Below, in pieces: positions 35,135 to 44,031 of a stretch of DNA of 64,000 bases; the stretch's first letter is position 1, and each line of letters starts with the position of its first letter. The notes under the pieces were generated by a model. It saw only the letters and a list, made by a program, of their open reading frames with translations, did no database searches and was not told the DNA's origin. The stretch spans positions 154,402-218,401 of the forward strand of contig NZ_WMIF01000004.1 of the NCBI RefSeq assembly GCF_009711185.1, written 5' to 3'. The position numbers and the translations under genes were made by a program. Origin of the DNA: Paracoccus limosus. Its GTDB lineage: Bacteria > Pseudomonadota > Alphaproteobacteria > Rhodobacterales > Rhodobacteraceae.

Positions 35135-35641
35135 GGGAGCATAGGGCAAAGCGGGTGCGGTTCGAGGCGGTTTGCGCTCTGGGATGGCCCGCGCGGCCAT
35201 CGGCACCCATGCGCAATGGATCGCGGTCCATCGCGGCCCTGACTGTTCTTGGCACAGCCTCCGCGCGGGGAGCGAAGCTCTTACAGCCCTGTAACACCTC
35301 AACCCGCGCAACCTCCGCGCGCAAAGGATCCACCGCTCCAGCACAACCCGATTGCAACGGGCCTCAGCCCCACCTGCACAGCCAATCACGCCCCCATGCC
35401 GCAGCGTTTTAGCGCCGGGGTGCGAGGATAGCCCCATCGACAGTGCAGGCCCGACAGGCCTGCCGAACCCCTAACCAAGATCCGCGCAAGGATCGTCCCC
35501 GACCGCGCCCGTCACGCTCCGGCCCACACCGCCGCCGCTTCAACTGCCCCGACGGCCCCCCATAAGCCTCCCACCAACGCGCCAGTTTATTTTCCCCGCG
35601 CGAGCGCCTAGATTCGCTCCGACCAGACAGGGAGAGCATGC
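35135..35641. other. 507-base spacer with no recognisable gene
   Basis: No frame has credible coding content or a ribosome site. Visible structures are GCAGGCC-CGACA-GGCCTGC (35445-35463) and GATCC-GCGCAA-GGATC just after it. An untranslated RNA is possible; no promoter or terminator stands out. The last ~20 bases hold the DUF983 ribosome site. Confidence 0.5.
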
Positions 35642-36067
35642 ATGGCCCCGGCCCAGACCGATCCGTCCGCCGACCGCAACGTCAAGCAGGCGATGCTGCG
35701 CGGTGCCACGCGGCGCTGCCCGGCCTGCGGCAAGGGGCCGCTGTTTTCCGGCTATCTGAAGGTGCGCGACCATTGCGAGCATTGCGGCGAGGATCTGTCG
35801 CATCAGCGCGCCGATGACGGGCCGGCCTATCTGACCATCCTGATCGTCTCGCATCTGGGCGCGCCGCTGTTGCTGGCGATCTACATGGCCTACCGACCCT
35901 CGCCGATCTCGATGCTGATCGGCTTCAGCCTTGGCGCCGTGGTGCTGTGTCTTGCCCTGCTGCCGGTGATCAAGGGGGCGATGGTCGGGCTGCAATGGGC
36001 GCGGCGAATGCACGGCTTTGGCGCCGCCCCCGCCGGGGCCAAGCCGCACCCCGGAGCCACCGCATGA
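35642..36067 (+). CDS. DUF983 membrane protein
   Basis: 141 residues. A zinc-ribbon-like start (RRCPACGKGPLFSGYLKVRDHCEHCGEDL) holds two CxxC pairs and is typical of DUF983. Two hydrophobic segments follow (about 65-85, ILIVSHLGAPLLLAIYM, and about 93-113). The family is common in alphaproteobacteria, with suggested links to cytochrome oxidase assembly that I regard as unproven. AGGGAG precedes it. It overlaps the NUDIX gene by ATGA. Confidence 0.9.
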   Translation: MAPAQTDPSADRNVKQAMLRGATRRCPACGKGPLFSGYLKVRDHCEHCGEDLSHQRADDGPAYLTILIVSHLGAPLLLAIYMAYRPSPISMLIGFSLGAVVLCLALLPVIKGAMVGLQWARRMHGFGAAPAGAKPHPGATA

Positions 36068-36747
36068 GCGCGCCGGCGATCCGCGACGCCGCCACCGTCA
36101 TCGTCCTTGACCGCAGCGCGCCGGCGGGCCCGTCGGTCCTGATGGGGCAGCGCGGCGCCACCGCCGCCTTCATGCCGTCGAAATACGTCTTTCCGGGCGG
36201 CGCGGTCGACCCCGAGGATGCCGGCGTCCGCTTTGCCCAGACCCTGCCCGAGACCTTGCGCCGCCCGCTCATGGCCGAGCCGCGCGCCGATGCCGCCCCC
36301 CCGAGCCCCGAGACGATCGTTGCCACCGCCCTGCGCGAGCTGGCCGAGGAAACCGGGCTGATGGCCGGCCTGCCGGGCGCCGCGCCGCAGGGCTGGACGC
36401 ATTACCACGCCGCCGGGCTGCGCCCCGATCCCGCCGGGCTGATCTATCTGTTCCGCGCCATCACGCCGCCGGGCCGCAGCCGCCGCTTTGACGCGCGCTT
36501 CCTGCTGCTCGATGCCGAGCGGCTGCGTGGCGACCGCCATGATTTCAGCAGCGCCTGCGACGAGCTTGGCCACCTGCATTGGGTGCCCCTGCAGGAGGCG
36601 CGCCGGCTGGACCTGCCCTTTATCACCGAGGTGGTTCTGGCCGAGATCACCCGGCTGGCCGCGACCCCCGGCCCGCTGCAAGCGCCGGATTCGGTGCCCT
36701 TCTTTGACAATCGCGGACCGCAGCCGCGCTTTGCCCGGCTGCTTTAG
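36064..36747 (+). CDS. NUDIX hydrolase
   Basis: 227 residues from ATG 36064. The NUDIX box is split: FPGGAVDPED, then a ~35-residue insertion, then TALRELAEETGL with the catalytic REXXEE core. C-terminal DELGHLHWVPLQEARRLDLPFITE and a Pro-rich tail follow. Members of this long-insert subgroup hydrolyse CoA or nucleotide diphosphates; the substrate is not readable. Coupled to DUF983. Converges on the enoyl-CoA hydratase with a 3-base gap between stops. Confidence 0.9.
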   Translation: MSAPAIRDAATVIVLDRSAPAGPSVLMGQRGATAAFMPSKYVFPGGAVDPEDAGVRFAQTLPETLRRPLMAEPRADAAPPSPETIVATALRELAEETGLMAGLPGAAPQGWTHYHAAGLRPDPAGLIYLFRAITPPGRSRRFDARFLLLDAERLRGDRHDFSSACDELGHLHWVPLQEARRLDLPFITEVVLAEITRLAATPGPLQAPDSVPFFDNRGPQPRFARLL

Positions 36748-36750
36748 CGT

Positions 36751-37518
36751 TTAGCGCCCGGTGAACCGCGGCGGGCGCTTTTGCACAAAGGCCGCCACCC
36801 CTTCGGCGAAATCGGCGGTGGCGGCCATGCGGCCCTGCAATTGCGCCTCCAGTGCCAGCTGTGCGGCCAAACCGTTGCCCGCCCCCTCAAGCAGCGCGGT
36901 GCGGATCGCCAGAAAGGCCTGCGTCGGCCCCTCGGCCAGCGCCCGCGCCCGTTGTGCGACATGTTGGGCGAAATCACCGTCCGGCACCGCCTCCCAGATC
37001 AGGCCCCAATCGGCGGCCTGACGCGCCGGCACCGGCTCGGCAAAAAGCATCATGCCCATCGCCCGCGCCAGCCCCACCGCGCGCGGCAGGATATGGGTGC
37101 CGCCGGCGTCGGGGATCAGGCCGATACGGCTGAAGGCCTGCACGAAACGCGCGCTTTCACAGGCGATGACCACATCGGCGGCCAGCGCCAGATTGGCGCC
37201 CGCCCCGGCGGCCACGCCATTCACGGCGGCGATGACCGGCACCGGCGCGCCGGTGATGGCGGCCAGCATCGGTTCGTATTCCTCGCGCAGGATGCGTTCG
37301 ACATCCAGCCCCGCCGCCGCATCGCCCAGATCCTGGCCCGAACAAAACGCCCGGCCGCTGCCGGTCAGCACGACGCAGCGCGTCCCGGTGGGCAGATCGC
37401 GCAGCGCGGCGGTGATCGCGGCCCGCATGTCGCGGTTCAGCGCGTTCATCACCTCGGGCCGGTTCAGCGCCAGCGTGGTGACGCCGGCCTCATGGCTGAT
37501 GCGGATGCTGTCGGTCAT
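36751..37518 (-). CDS. Enoyl-CoA hydratase/isomerase, PaaG-like
   Basis: 255 residues of the crotonase fold. Oxyanion-hole segments are AFCSGQDLGD and NGVAAGAGANLALAADVV; FVQAFSRIGLIPDAGGTHILPR is strongly PaaG-like. PaaG isomerises ring-1,2-epoxyphenylacetyl-CoA in phenylacetate breakdown, but no other paa gene is nearby, so the true substrate is uncertain. It lies 61 bases after ccmH on the same strand and probably shares the cytochrome c maturation transcript by position only. Confidence 0.85.
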   Translation of the reverse strand: MTDSIRISHEAGVTTLALNRPEVMNALNRDMRAAITAALRDLPTGTRCVVLTGSGRAFCSGQDLGDAAAGLDVERILREEYEPMLAAITGAPVPVIAAVNGVAAGAGANLALAADVVIACESARFVQAFSRIGLIPDAGGTHILPRAVGLARAMGMMLFAEPVPARQAADWGLIWEAVPDGDFAQHVAQRARALAEGPTQAFLAIRTALLEGAGNGLAAQLALEAQLQGRMAATADFAEGVAAFVQKRPPRFTGR

Positions 37519-37579
37519 GGCAGTTTCCTTGGGCTGATGATCTGCGTCGGTGGCGCGTCCGGCACCGGTTGCGCCTGAT

Positions 37580-38032
37580 TCAGTCGCGCATGATCCGGTC
37601 CAGCCGCGCCTGTTCCTCGGCGCTGAGCGCGGCTGGTTCGGGATCGTTGCGCCCGCGCGCGCGGATGAACCGCCATGCGATCAGCAGGCCCAGCAGCGCC
37701 ATCACCGGCCCCGACAGGTAAAGCAGCCAGTTCGCCCCGCGCGCCGGCGGCTGGAACAGCACATATTCGCCGAAACGGTCGGTCACGGCCTGCAGCGCCT
37801 GCGCATCGCTGTCGCCCGCCACCAGCCGGTCGCGCAGATACAGCCGCAGGTCGCGGCTGATCGGCGCATTCGATTCGTCGATGGTCTCGCCCTGACAGAC
37901 CGGGCAGCGCAGCACCTTGGAGATCTCGCGCGCCCGCGCCTCCAGCGCCGGGTCGGACAGCATCTCGTCGGGCTGCACGGCCAAGGCGGGCAGCGCGATC
38001 AGCAGCGACAGGCAGAACAGCAGGATGCGCAT
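37580..38032 (-). CDS. ccmH: Cytochrome c maturation protein CcmH
   Basis: 150 residues from ATG 38032 with signal peptide MRILLFCLSLLIALPALA. The redox motif is KVLRCPVCQGETIDESNAPISRDLR, with the LRCxxC cysteines that reduce apocytochrome c. One C-terminal membrane helix (NWLLYLSGPVMALLGLLIAW). Two bases separate it from the ccmF stop. Periplasmic and membrane-anchored component of system I. Confidence 0.95.
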   Translation of the reverse strand: MRILLFCLSLLIALPALAVQPDEMLSDPALEARAREISKVLRCPVCQGETIDESNAPISRDLRLYLRDRLVAGDSDAQALQAVTDRFGEYVLFQPPARGANWLLYLSGPVMALLGLLIAWRFIRARGRNDPEPAALSAEEQARLDRIMRD

Positions 38033-38034
38033 GC

Positions 38035-39999
38035 TCACTCCGCCGGTTGTGCGGCCGCGGGCTGCGCACGGCGCGCGCCCGCCGCAACGCGGTAACGACG
38101 GTCCGACAGGCTGATCAGCCCGCCCAGTGCCATCAGACCGCATCCCAGCCAGATCCAGCTGGCAAAGGGTTTGACATAGCTGCGCACCGCCCAGCCACCG
38201 CCCTGCTGCGGATCGCCGATGACCAGATAAAGATCACGGAACAGCCCGTTCTGGATCGCCGCCTCGGTCGTGGGCATGGCCTGCACCGGATAGACCCGCT
38301 TTTCGGGGTAAAGCAGCGCCACCTGCTGGCCGCCCTTGGTCACGCGCATGGTGGCGCGGGTGGCGTCATAGTTCGGGCCGGGCACTTGCTCGACGTTTTC
38401 CAGCGTGATGTCATAGCCCGCGACGGCAAAGGTATCGCCCAGCTTGGCCACGCGGATATCCTCGACCTGCCAGGCCATCAGCAGGCTGACGCCGATGAAG
38501 GTCACGCCCAGACCCGCATGGGCCACCGCCTTGCCCCAATCGGCACGCGGCAACCGCGCCAGCCGCGACAGGCCCGAATTGCCGGTGCGCAGCCACAGGT
38601 CTACCGCCGCCCCGCCGATCAGCCATGCACCCAGCCCCGCGCCGATCACCGCCAGCGCCGAATGTCCGGTCGAAACCGCAAAGACCAGCAGCATCACCGC
38701 CACCGCCAGAGCCAGCGCCCCGCGCAAGGGCGCCAGCACGCGCGACAGATGGCCGCGTTTCCACGGGATGATGGCACCGATCGGCAGCACCAGCGCCAGC
38801 ACGACCATGAAGGGCGTGAACGCCTTTTCAAAAAAGGGCGCGCCCACCGACAGTTTTCGCCCCCAGGCCATTTCCGCAACCAGCGGCCAGACCGTGCCGA
38901 CAAAGACCACGAAGGCCGCGACCGCCAGCAGGATATTGTTCAGCACCAGCCCCCCCTCGCGCGAGATCGGGGCAAAGGCGCCACGCGCCTGCATCGCCGG
39001 GGCGCGGAAGGAATAAAGCAGCAGCGCACCGCCGACAAAGACCGCTAGGATGGCAAGGATAAAGACGCCCCGCTTGGGGTCGCTGGCAAAGCTGTGCACC
39101 GAGGTGATGACGCCCGAGCGCACGATAAAGGTGCCGATCAGCGAAAAGCCAAAGGCCATGATCGCCAAGAGGATGGTCCAGCTTTTCAGCACCTCGCGCT
39201 TTTCCACCACGATGGCGGAATGCAGCAGCGCCGCCGCCAGCAGCCAGGGCATGAAGCTGGCATTCTCGACAGGGTCCCAGAACCAGAAGCCGCCCCAGCC
39301 CAGCTCGTAATAGGCCCACCACGATCCCAGCGCGATGCCGACGGTCAGAAACATCCATGCCGCCAGCGTCCAAGGGCGCACCCAGCGCGCCCAGGCAGCA
39401 TCGACCCGGCCCTCGATCAGGGCGGCGACGGCAAAGCTGAAGGCCATCGAAAGCCCGACATAGCCAAGGTAAAGAAACGGCGGGTGAAACGCCAAGCCGG
39501 GGTCTTGCAGCAGCGGGTTCAGGTCGCGGCCGTTGAAGGGCGGATTGTCCAGCCGCGTGAACGGGTTCGAGGTGAACAGGATGAAGCCCAGAAAGGCCAC
39601 CCCGATCGAGCCCTGCACCGACAGTACCCGCGCCCGCAGCCGGGGCGGCAGATTGGCGTCGAAGGTGGCGGCGGCGGCGCCGAACAGCGACAGGATCAGC
39701 ACCCAGAGCAGCATCGAGCCCTCGTGATTGCCCCAGACGCCGGTGATCTTGTAGAGCATCGGCTTGGCCGTATGCGAGTTCTCATAGACCAGCAGCACCG
39801 AGAAATCCGAGGTGATAAAGGCGGCGGTCAGTGCAGCGAAGGCGATGCCGATCAGCCCGAACTGGGCGATGGCGGCCGGCCGGGCGCTGTCGATCCAGCC
39901 CGAGATCCCCCGCGCCGCGCCGATCATCGGCACGGTCATCTGGAAGATCGCCACGGCAAAGGCCAGGATCAGGGCAAAATGGCCGATTTCTGCGATCAT
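38035..39999 (-). CDS. ccmF: Heme lyase subunit CcmF
   Basis: 654 residues from ATG 39999 with GGAGGAGAG in front. About 15 membrane segments. The tryptophan-rich heme-handling motif is WGGFWFWDPVENASFMPWLL, preceded by ALGSWWAYYELG; GVWGNHEGSMLLWVLIL is also characteristic. A periplasmic domain near the C-terminus includes YPEKRVYPVQAMPTTEAAI. It ligates heme to apocytochrome c with CcmH. The 168-base spacer upstream separates it from the holin gene and probably has its own promoter. Confidence 0.96.
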   Translation of the reverse strand: MIAEIGHFALILAFAVAIFQMTVPMIGAARGISGWIDSARPAAIAQFGLIGIAFAALTAAFITSDFSVLLVYENSHTAKPMLYKITGVWGNHEGSMLLWVLILSLFGAAAATFDANLPPRLRARVLSVQGSIGVAFLGFILFTSNPFTRLDNPPFNGRDLNPLLQDPGLAFHPPFLYLGYVGLSMAFSFAVAALIEGRVDAAWARWVRPWTLAAWMFLTVGIALGSWWAYYELGWGGFWFWDPVENASFMPWLLAAALLHSAIVVEKREVLKSWTILLAIMAFGFSLIGTFIVRSGVITSVHSFASDPKRGVFILAILAVFVGGALLLYSFRAPAMQARGAFAPISREGGLVLNNILLAVAAFVVFVGTVWPLVAEMAWGRKLSVGAPFFEKAFTPFMVVLALVLPIGAIIPWKRGHLSRVLAPLRGALALAVAVMLLVFAVSTGHSALAVIGAGLGAWLIGGAAVDLWLRTGNSGLSRLARLPRADWGKAVAHAGLGVTFIGVSLLMAWQVEDIRVAKLGDTFAVAGYDITLENVEQVPGPNYDATRATMRVTKGGQQVALLYPEKRVYPVQAMPTTEAAIQNGLFRDLYLVIGDPQQGGGWAVRSYVKPFASWIWLGCGLMALGGLISLSDRRYRVAAGARRAQPAAAQPAE

Positions 40000-40167
40000 G
40001 GCTCTCCTCCGGTAGCTGGCGGCAGGATAGCGACGGCTGCGGGCGCAAACCAGCCCTCCCAAGGGCGCATCTTGTCACAGAGCGGTCATTTCGAACGCAA
40101 AGCAGCCACCGGGCCCGTTTTGGACCCGATGGCACCGGCAGAATGGCCAGTTCGTCAGATTGGCGGG

Positions 40168-40716
40168 TCAGCCCGCGCTGGCGGCTTGTGGTCCGGCATC
40201 GCGCGCCGCAAGCGCATCGGCCCAGTCGCGCAGCGCGGCATTGTCGTCGAAACTGTCGCCCGAGGGCGGCTGGGGCGCATCCGTCGCCGCGGTCTCGGCC
40301 AGCTTGGCCACGATCCGGGGTCGGGTGCGAAAGTAATGCGCCTCGCGCGCTCCGAAATAAAAGCTGATGATCGCGCCCAAAAGCCACCACAGCGGTTCGG
40401 GCACCAGATTGAGGTTCTCCATTCGAACGCCAAAGCCGATCGGCTCGACCATGGCATAGACGAACAGCCCGATGGTCCCCAACGTCAGCAGCGGCCGCGG
40501 CAGCCGGTTCGCCGCGTTCATCAGCGCATCGAACCAGCCGTGCGACTGGGCTGCGAATTCGCCGCTCATCTGGGTCATGGCGCGGGCATAGGCCTCTTCG
40601 TCCAGCTCCATGCGGCGGGTGGCGTTTTCGCGAAACACCTCGGCCATGCCGGTCGCGGCATTGGCAACCGAGGTGACGGCGGTGCCGGCGCCCAGAAAAC
40701 GATCCATCACGCCCAT
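40168..40716 (-). CDS. Holin, GTA lysis type
   Basis: 182 residues from ATG 40716 with AAGGA upstream. Two clear hydrophobic segments (LLTLGTIGLFVYAMVEPIGF and LWWLLGAIISFYFGA, about 70-125) and a charged C-terminal tail match the 3TM-type holin family; a weaker N-terminal segment may be the third. It overlaps the endolysin gene by about 10 bases. In R. capsulatus a paired endolysin and holin outside the main cluster release the GTA; this pair has the same composition. Confidence 0.85.
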   Translation of the reverse strand: MGVMDRFLGAGTAVTSVANAATGMAEVFRENATRRMELDEEAYARAMTQMSGEFAAQSHGWFDALMNAANRLPRPLLTLGTIGLFVYAMVEPIGFGVRMENLNLVPEPLWWLLGAIISFYFGAREAHYFRTRPRIVAKLAETAATDAPQPPSGDSFDDNAALRDWADALAARDAGPQAASAG

Positions 40717-41318
40717 TTTGCCGTCCTTGCCCGATGTTCCGCCAGCGTCAGGTGATATTTGGCCGAGATGAACTCTTCGGCCCGGGTGATCCAGCCGCCC
40801 TTGCCGCCCGACTGGCTGCGCGCGTATTTGCGGCTGGCCGGCCGGCCATCGGCCAGCGCGTAGTAGTAATTGCGCCGCGCGATGCCATAGGCATCGGCGA
40901 AATAGCCCGGCGCCGCCGCATCCGCCTGCTTTGCGGCCAAGATCGTGCGCGGGCCCAGCAGGCCGTCCTCGACCGCCTGAAAGCCCATGCGGGTGACCAG
41001 CCGTTGCAGGATCTTGATCGCATTGGTGCCGGCATTGACATACATGTCGAAAACCGAGGCTTGGATCGATTCAGGCAATTCCGCCAGCCGGGGCTTGCGG
41101 AAATAATGCTCGACATAGATCTGGCGCGCCTCGGATTGGGTCAGCGCCTTGACATCGGCCACATCGACGCGGCCATCGCGGGTGATGTCCAGCCCCAGCC
41201 GCTGCAATGTCGCCAGCGTGACGCCATATTTCGTCGCCCCGCCCGGATCGTCGGGGTCGTTGACGTAGCCCCCCTCACGCGCGACGATCTCGGCCGCGAT
41301 CTGCTCCACCGTCTTCAT
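40707..41318 (-). CDS. Holin-associated N-acetylmuramidase (endolysin)
   Basis: 203 residues of the glycoside hydrolase 108 type. The catalytic Glu15 sits in AREGGYVNDPDDPGGATKYGVT; the C-terminal peptidoglycan-binding-3 region is VTRMGFQAVEDGLLGPRTI. No signal peptide, so export depends on the holin encoded next. A perfect CtrA box lies 46 bases upstream. Family role: cleaves the glycan backbone to lyse the cell and release GTA particles (as in R. capsulatus). Confidence 0.93.
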   Translation of the reverse strand: MKTVEQIAAEIVAREGGYVNDPDDPGGATKYGVTLATLQRLGLDITRDGRVDVADVKALTQSEARQIYVEHYFRKPRLAELPESIQASVFDMYVNAGTNAIKILQRLVTRMGFQAVEDGLLGPRTILAAKQADAAAPGYFADAYGIARRNYYYALADGRPASRKYARSQSGGKGGWITRAEEFISAKYHLTLAEHRARTAKWA

Positions 41319-41363
41319 GGCCCACCCCCAGAGATAACCTGCGGAAAGGCTGGCGGAACCCGG

Positions 41364-41378
41364 TTAACCCTTTGTTAA
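41364..41378. promoter_or_regulatory. CtrA box upstream of the lysis cassette
   Basis: TTAACCCTTTGTTAA matches the CtrA consensus TTAA-N7-TTAA exactly on both strands and is extended by CC. It sits between the ccmE stop (41395) and the endolysin start (41318). CtrA is the conserved regulator of GTA lysis genes in Rhodobacter. Confidence 0.75.
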
Positions 41379-41394
41379 CCATGCGGACGTTGCG

Positions 41395-41835
41395 TCAGGA
41401 ATTCGGCTCGTAGACGCCCTGTTCCTTCAGCGAATCGATGACCTCGCGCGGCATGTATTTCTCATCATGCTTGGCCAGGATCTCGCTGGCGACAAAGGTA
41501 TCGCCCTGCATACTGCCAGTGCCGATCATGCCCTGCCCCTCGGCGAACAGATCCGGCAGCACCCCGGTAAAGCGCACCGGGATCGAGGCGCCGCCATCGG
41601 TCACGCGAAAGCTGACCGTCTCGCCCAGACCGCGTTGCAGGCTGCCATCCTCGACCAGACCGCCCAGACGGAACACCTCGCCCGAGGCCGGGGGATTTTC
41701 GGCCATCTGGCTGGGCGAGCGATAGAGGTTGATGCCGTCGCGAAAGCCGTAGCCGATCAGCGCCACCGCCAGAACCAGCGCGATGCCGGCGGCCAGAAGG
41801 ATCTGTATACGACGCTTTTTCTTCAGCGATTTCAT
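41395..41835 (-). CDS. ccmE: Cytochrome c-type heme chaperone CcmE
   Basis: 146 residues. N-terminal membrane anchor (ILLAAGIALVLAVALIGYG) and the OB-fold heme-chaperone domain. The heme-binding His123 is in LAKHDEKYMP. Carries heme from CcmABCD to CcmF/H. Starts 18 bases after murI. The two downstream genes are the lysis pair rather than other ccm genes. Confidence 0.96.
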   Translation of the reverse strand: MKSLKKKRRIQILLAAGIALVLAVALIGYGFRDGINLYRSPSQMAENPPASGEVFRLGGLVEDGSLQRGLGETVSFRVTDGGASIPVRFTGVLPDLFAEGQGMIGTGSMQGDTFVASEILAKHDEKYMPREVIDSLKEQGVYEPNS

Positions 41836-41853
41836 GTTTCAAGCTTTCCTTAT

Positions 41854-42666
41854 TCAGGCGCTTTCGAACCTGATCGGATGGCGCAGGAATTGCGTGGCCT
41901 TGCCCGAGACGCGCTCCGGGTTGCCGGTGGTCAGGAACCGCGTGCCGCTGCCAGTGCCCAGAAATTCGGGCCGGCGCTTGAGGTAATCGGTCAGGCTTTC
42001 GGCGACCAGCTGCGGCTGGGAATAGACCGCGACATGGTCGCCAAGCGCCTTTTGAAAGGCCGCCTGCACCAGCGGGTAATGCGTGCAGCCAAGGATCGCG
42101 GCCTGCGGATGCGGCATGCGGCGCAACAGCGCCTCGACATGGCTGGTCACCAGCGCCTCGGCCAGAATCTCGTCGCCCATCTCGATGGCATCGACCACGC
42201 CGCCGCAGGGCTGCGCCTCGACATCGACGCCGATGGCGCGAAAGGCCAGCTCGCGCTGAAAGGCACGGCTGGCGACGGTGGCCGGTGTGGCAAACAGCGC
42301 AACATGTTTCACCGCCACTTCGCGCGGCGGCGAATTGTCGCCCCAGCGGCGTTCGGTCAGCGCCTCGATCATCGGCACGAACACGCCCAGCACCCGCTTG
42401 TCCTTGGGCAGCCAGGTTTCCTGCATCCGCTTCAGCGCGGCAGCCGAGGCGGTGTTGCAGGCAAGGATCACCAGATCGCAGCCCTCGGCCCACAGCCGCT
42501 CGACCCCGGCGCAGGTCAGATCAAAGATGTCATCGGCATCGCGCACGCCATAGGGCGTGTGCTTGTTGTCGCCCAGATAGACCAGCGGCAGCTCGGGCGA
42601 ACGGGCGGCGATGGCGTCCAGAACCGTCAGCCCGCCCAGACCCGAATCGAAGATACCTACCGCCAT
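41854..42666 (-). CDS. murI: Glutamate racemase
   Basis: 270 residues. The two catalytic cysteines are in [12 protein letters not shown] and [10 protein letters not shown]; the N-terminal [15 protein letters not shown] and [10 protein letters not shown] are standard. Makes D-glutamate for peptidoglycan. First gene of the minus-strand run through ccmE. Confidence 0.95.
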   Translation of the reverse strand: MAVGIFDSGLGGLTVLDAIAARSPELPLVYLGDNKHTPYGVRDADDIFDLTCAGVERLWAEGCDLVILACNTASAAALKRMQETWLPKDKRVLGVFVPMIEALTERRWGDNSPPREVAVKHVALFATPATVASRAFQRELAFRAIGVDVEAQPCGGVVDAIEMGDEILAEALVTSHVEALLRRMPHPQAAILGCTHYPLVQAAFQKALGDHVAVYSQPQLVAESLTDYLKRRPEFLGTGSGTRFLTTGNPERVSGKATQFLRHPIRFESA

Positions 42667-42992
42667 TGACTTGCCCCCAGCTGCGCGACGCGTTCTTTTA
42701 GGCCGCAGCCGGCATGATTGCCATGATTTATGTCACAAGCCGCGACCTTGGGCGCATCACGACCCCGACAGCCCCAATCCACCCTTCCGGGCGTCGGTCC
42801 CGGTTGACAGGCGCGGCCGGGACCGACATGCCGAACCGCCTGCCTTGGGCCCAATTTCATGGCATCCGGGCGGATAGCGATATAAATATGCCGCATAGCG
42901 GAAATTTTATCCGATCGGCCCGCATGTGCCATTGCGATCGGGCGCCAAGGGTTGCAAAAAACGCATGGCTGATAAGGCAAGAAAGCACTATT
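42667..42992. promoter_or_regulatory. murI/LysR divergent control region
   Basis: 326 bases without a credible gene. An AT-rich patch near the LysR start has ATAGCG directly repeated at 42874-42879 and 42895-42900 (21 bases, two helical turns), and CGGATA (42871) with TATCCG (42908) as outer inverted arms. These fit LysR sites but are not proof. Confidence 0.4.
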
Positions 42993-43904
42993 ATGGACTG
43001 GGATAAGCTGAGGATATTTCACGCGGTCGCGGACGCCGGTTCGCTGACCCATGCCGGGGATGTCCTGCACCTGTCGCAGTCGGCCGTCAGCCGGCAGATC
43101 CGCGCGCTTGAGGATTCGCTGGGCACGACGCTGTTCCACCGCCATGCCCGCGGCCTGATCCTGACCGAACAGGGCGAATTGCTGTTCGAGGCGACCTCGT
43201 CGATGGTGCGCAAGCTCGACACGACCGCCGCACGAATCAAGGACAGCGAAGAACATGTCTTTGGCGAGCTGAAGGTGACGACCACCACCGGCTTTGGCAC
43301 GCTATGGCTGGTGCCGCGTCTGGCCAAGCTTTACGATCGCTACCCCGATCTCAAGATCAACCTGATGCTGGAAGAGCGGGTGCTGGACCTGCCCATGCGC
43401 GAGGCAGACGTGGCCATCCGCATGAAAGAGCCCAACCAGCAGGATCTGATCCGGCGGCGGCTGCTGAACATCCGCATGCGGCTTTATGCGACCCCGGAAT
43501 ATCTGGGCGGCGCCGGCACGCCGCAGACGCTTGCCGATATCGCCAACTACCGCCTGATCTGCCAAAGCCCGGAAACCCCGCAGGTCGGGGCCGGTGCCGT
43601 TCTGGTGCAGACGCTGCTGGCGCAGAACTCCAGCTCGCTGCTGATGGTGAACAATTACTTCGGCGTGCTGCAGGGCGTGCTGAACCATGTCGGCATCGGC
43701 GTGCTGCCCGATTACGTCGTGGCGGATTTCCCGAATCTGATCCGCGTGCTGCCCGATCTGGAATCCGGCGAGGTGCCGGTGTTTCTGGCCTTCCCCGAAG
43801 AGCTGCGCACCTCGCGCCGGGTCAGCGCCTTCCGCGATTTCGTGCTGGAAGAGATCCAGTCGATCCGCAAGTTCCAGGCCGAATCCGACGGCGATATGGC
43901 CTGA
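42993..43904 (+). CDS. LysR-family regulator
   Basis: 303 residues from ATG 42993 (MDWDKLRIFHAVADAGSLTHAGDVLHLSQSAVSRQIRALE-type start); upstream in-frame starts have no conserved sequence. The helix-turn-helix is followed by LFHRHARGLILTEQGELLF and a long effector domain. Conserved-looking in Rhodobacteraceae, but the regulon is unknown to me. Divergent from murI; 127 bases before the candidate small RNA. Confidence 0.92.
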   Translation: MDWDKLRIFHAVADAGSLTHAGDVLHLSQSAVSRQIRALEDSLGTTLFHRHARGLILTEQGELLFEATSSMVRKLDTTAARIKDSEEHVFGELKVTTTTGFGTLWLVPRLAKLYDRYPDLKINLMLEERVLDLPMREADVAIRMKEPNQQDLIRRRLLNIRMRLYATPEYLGGAGTPQTLADIANYRLICQSPETPQVGAGAVLVQTLLAQNSSSLLMVNNYFGVLQGVLNHVGIGVLPDYVVADFPNLIRVLPDLESGEVPVFLAFPEELRTSRRVSAFRDFVLEEIQSIRKFQAESDGDMA

Positions 43905-43995
43905 TCCCAAAGCAGTTTTCGTCGCAGTGCAGCATTGGCTGGTTCAGCCATGCTGACAGCGCATATCCGTCATGTCGTCGACTCGGACTTTCCTT

Positions 43996-44025
43996 CTTGA
44001 ACCGTTCGCAAACTGCACATATCTC
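43996..44025 (+). promoter_or_regulatory. Candidate promoter of a small RNA
   Basis: TTGAAC (43997-44002) and TATCTC (44020-44025) are 17 bases apart. The -35 also reads CTTGAA with CATAT 16 bases on, similar to heat-shock sigma (RpoH) promoters in alphaproteobacteria. Predicted start near 44032. Confidence 0.45.
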
Positions 44026-44031
44026 GGGCTG

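Noticed and set aside
35106..35357. 83-codon minus-strand frame in the 507-base gap
   Set aside because: No ribosome site, no recognisable sequence, and it overlaps the pleD 3' end.
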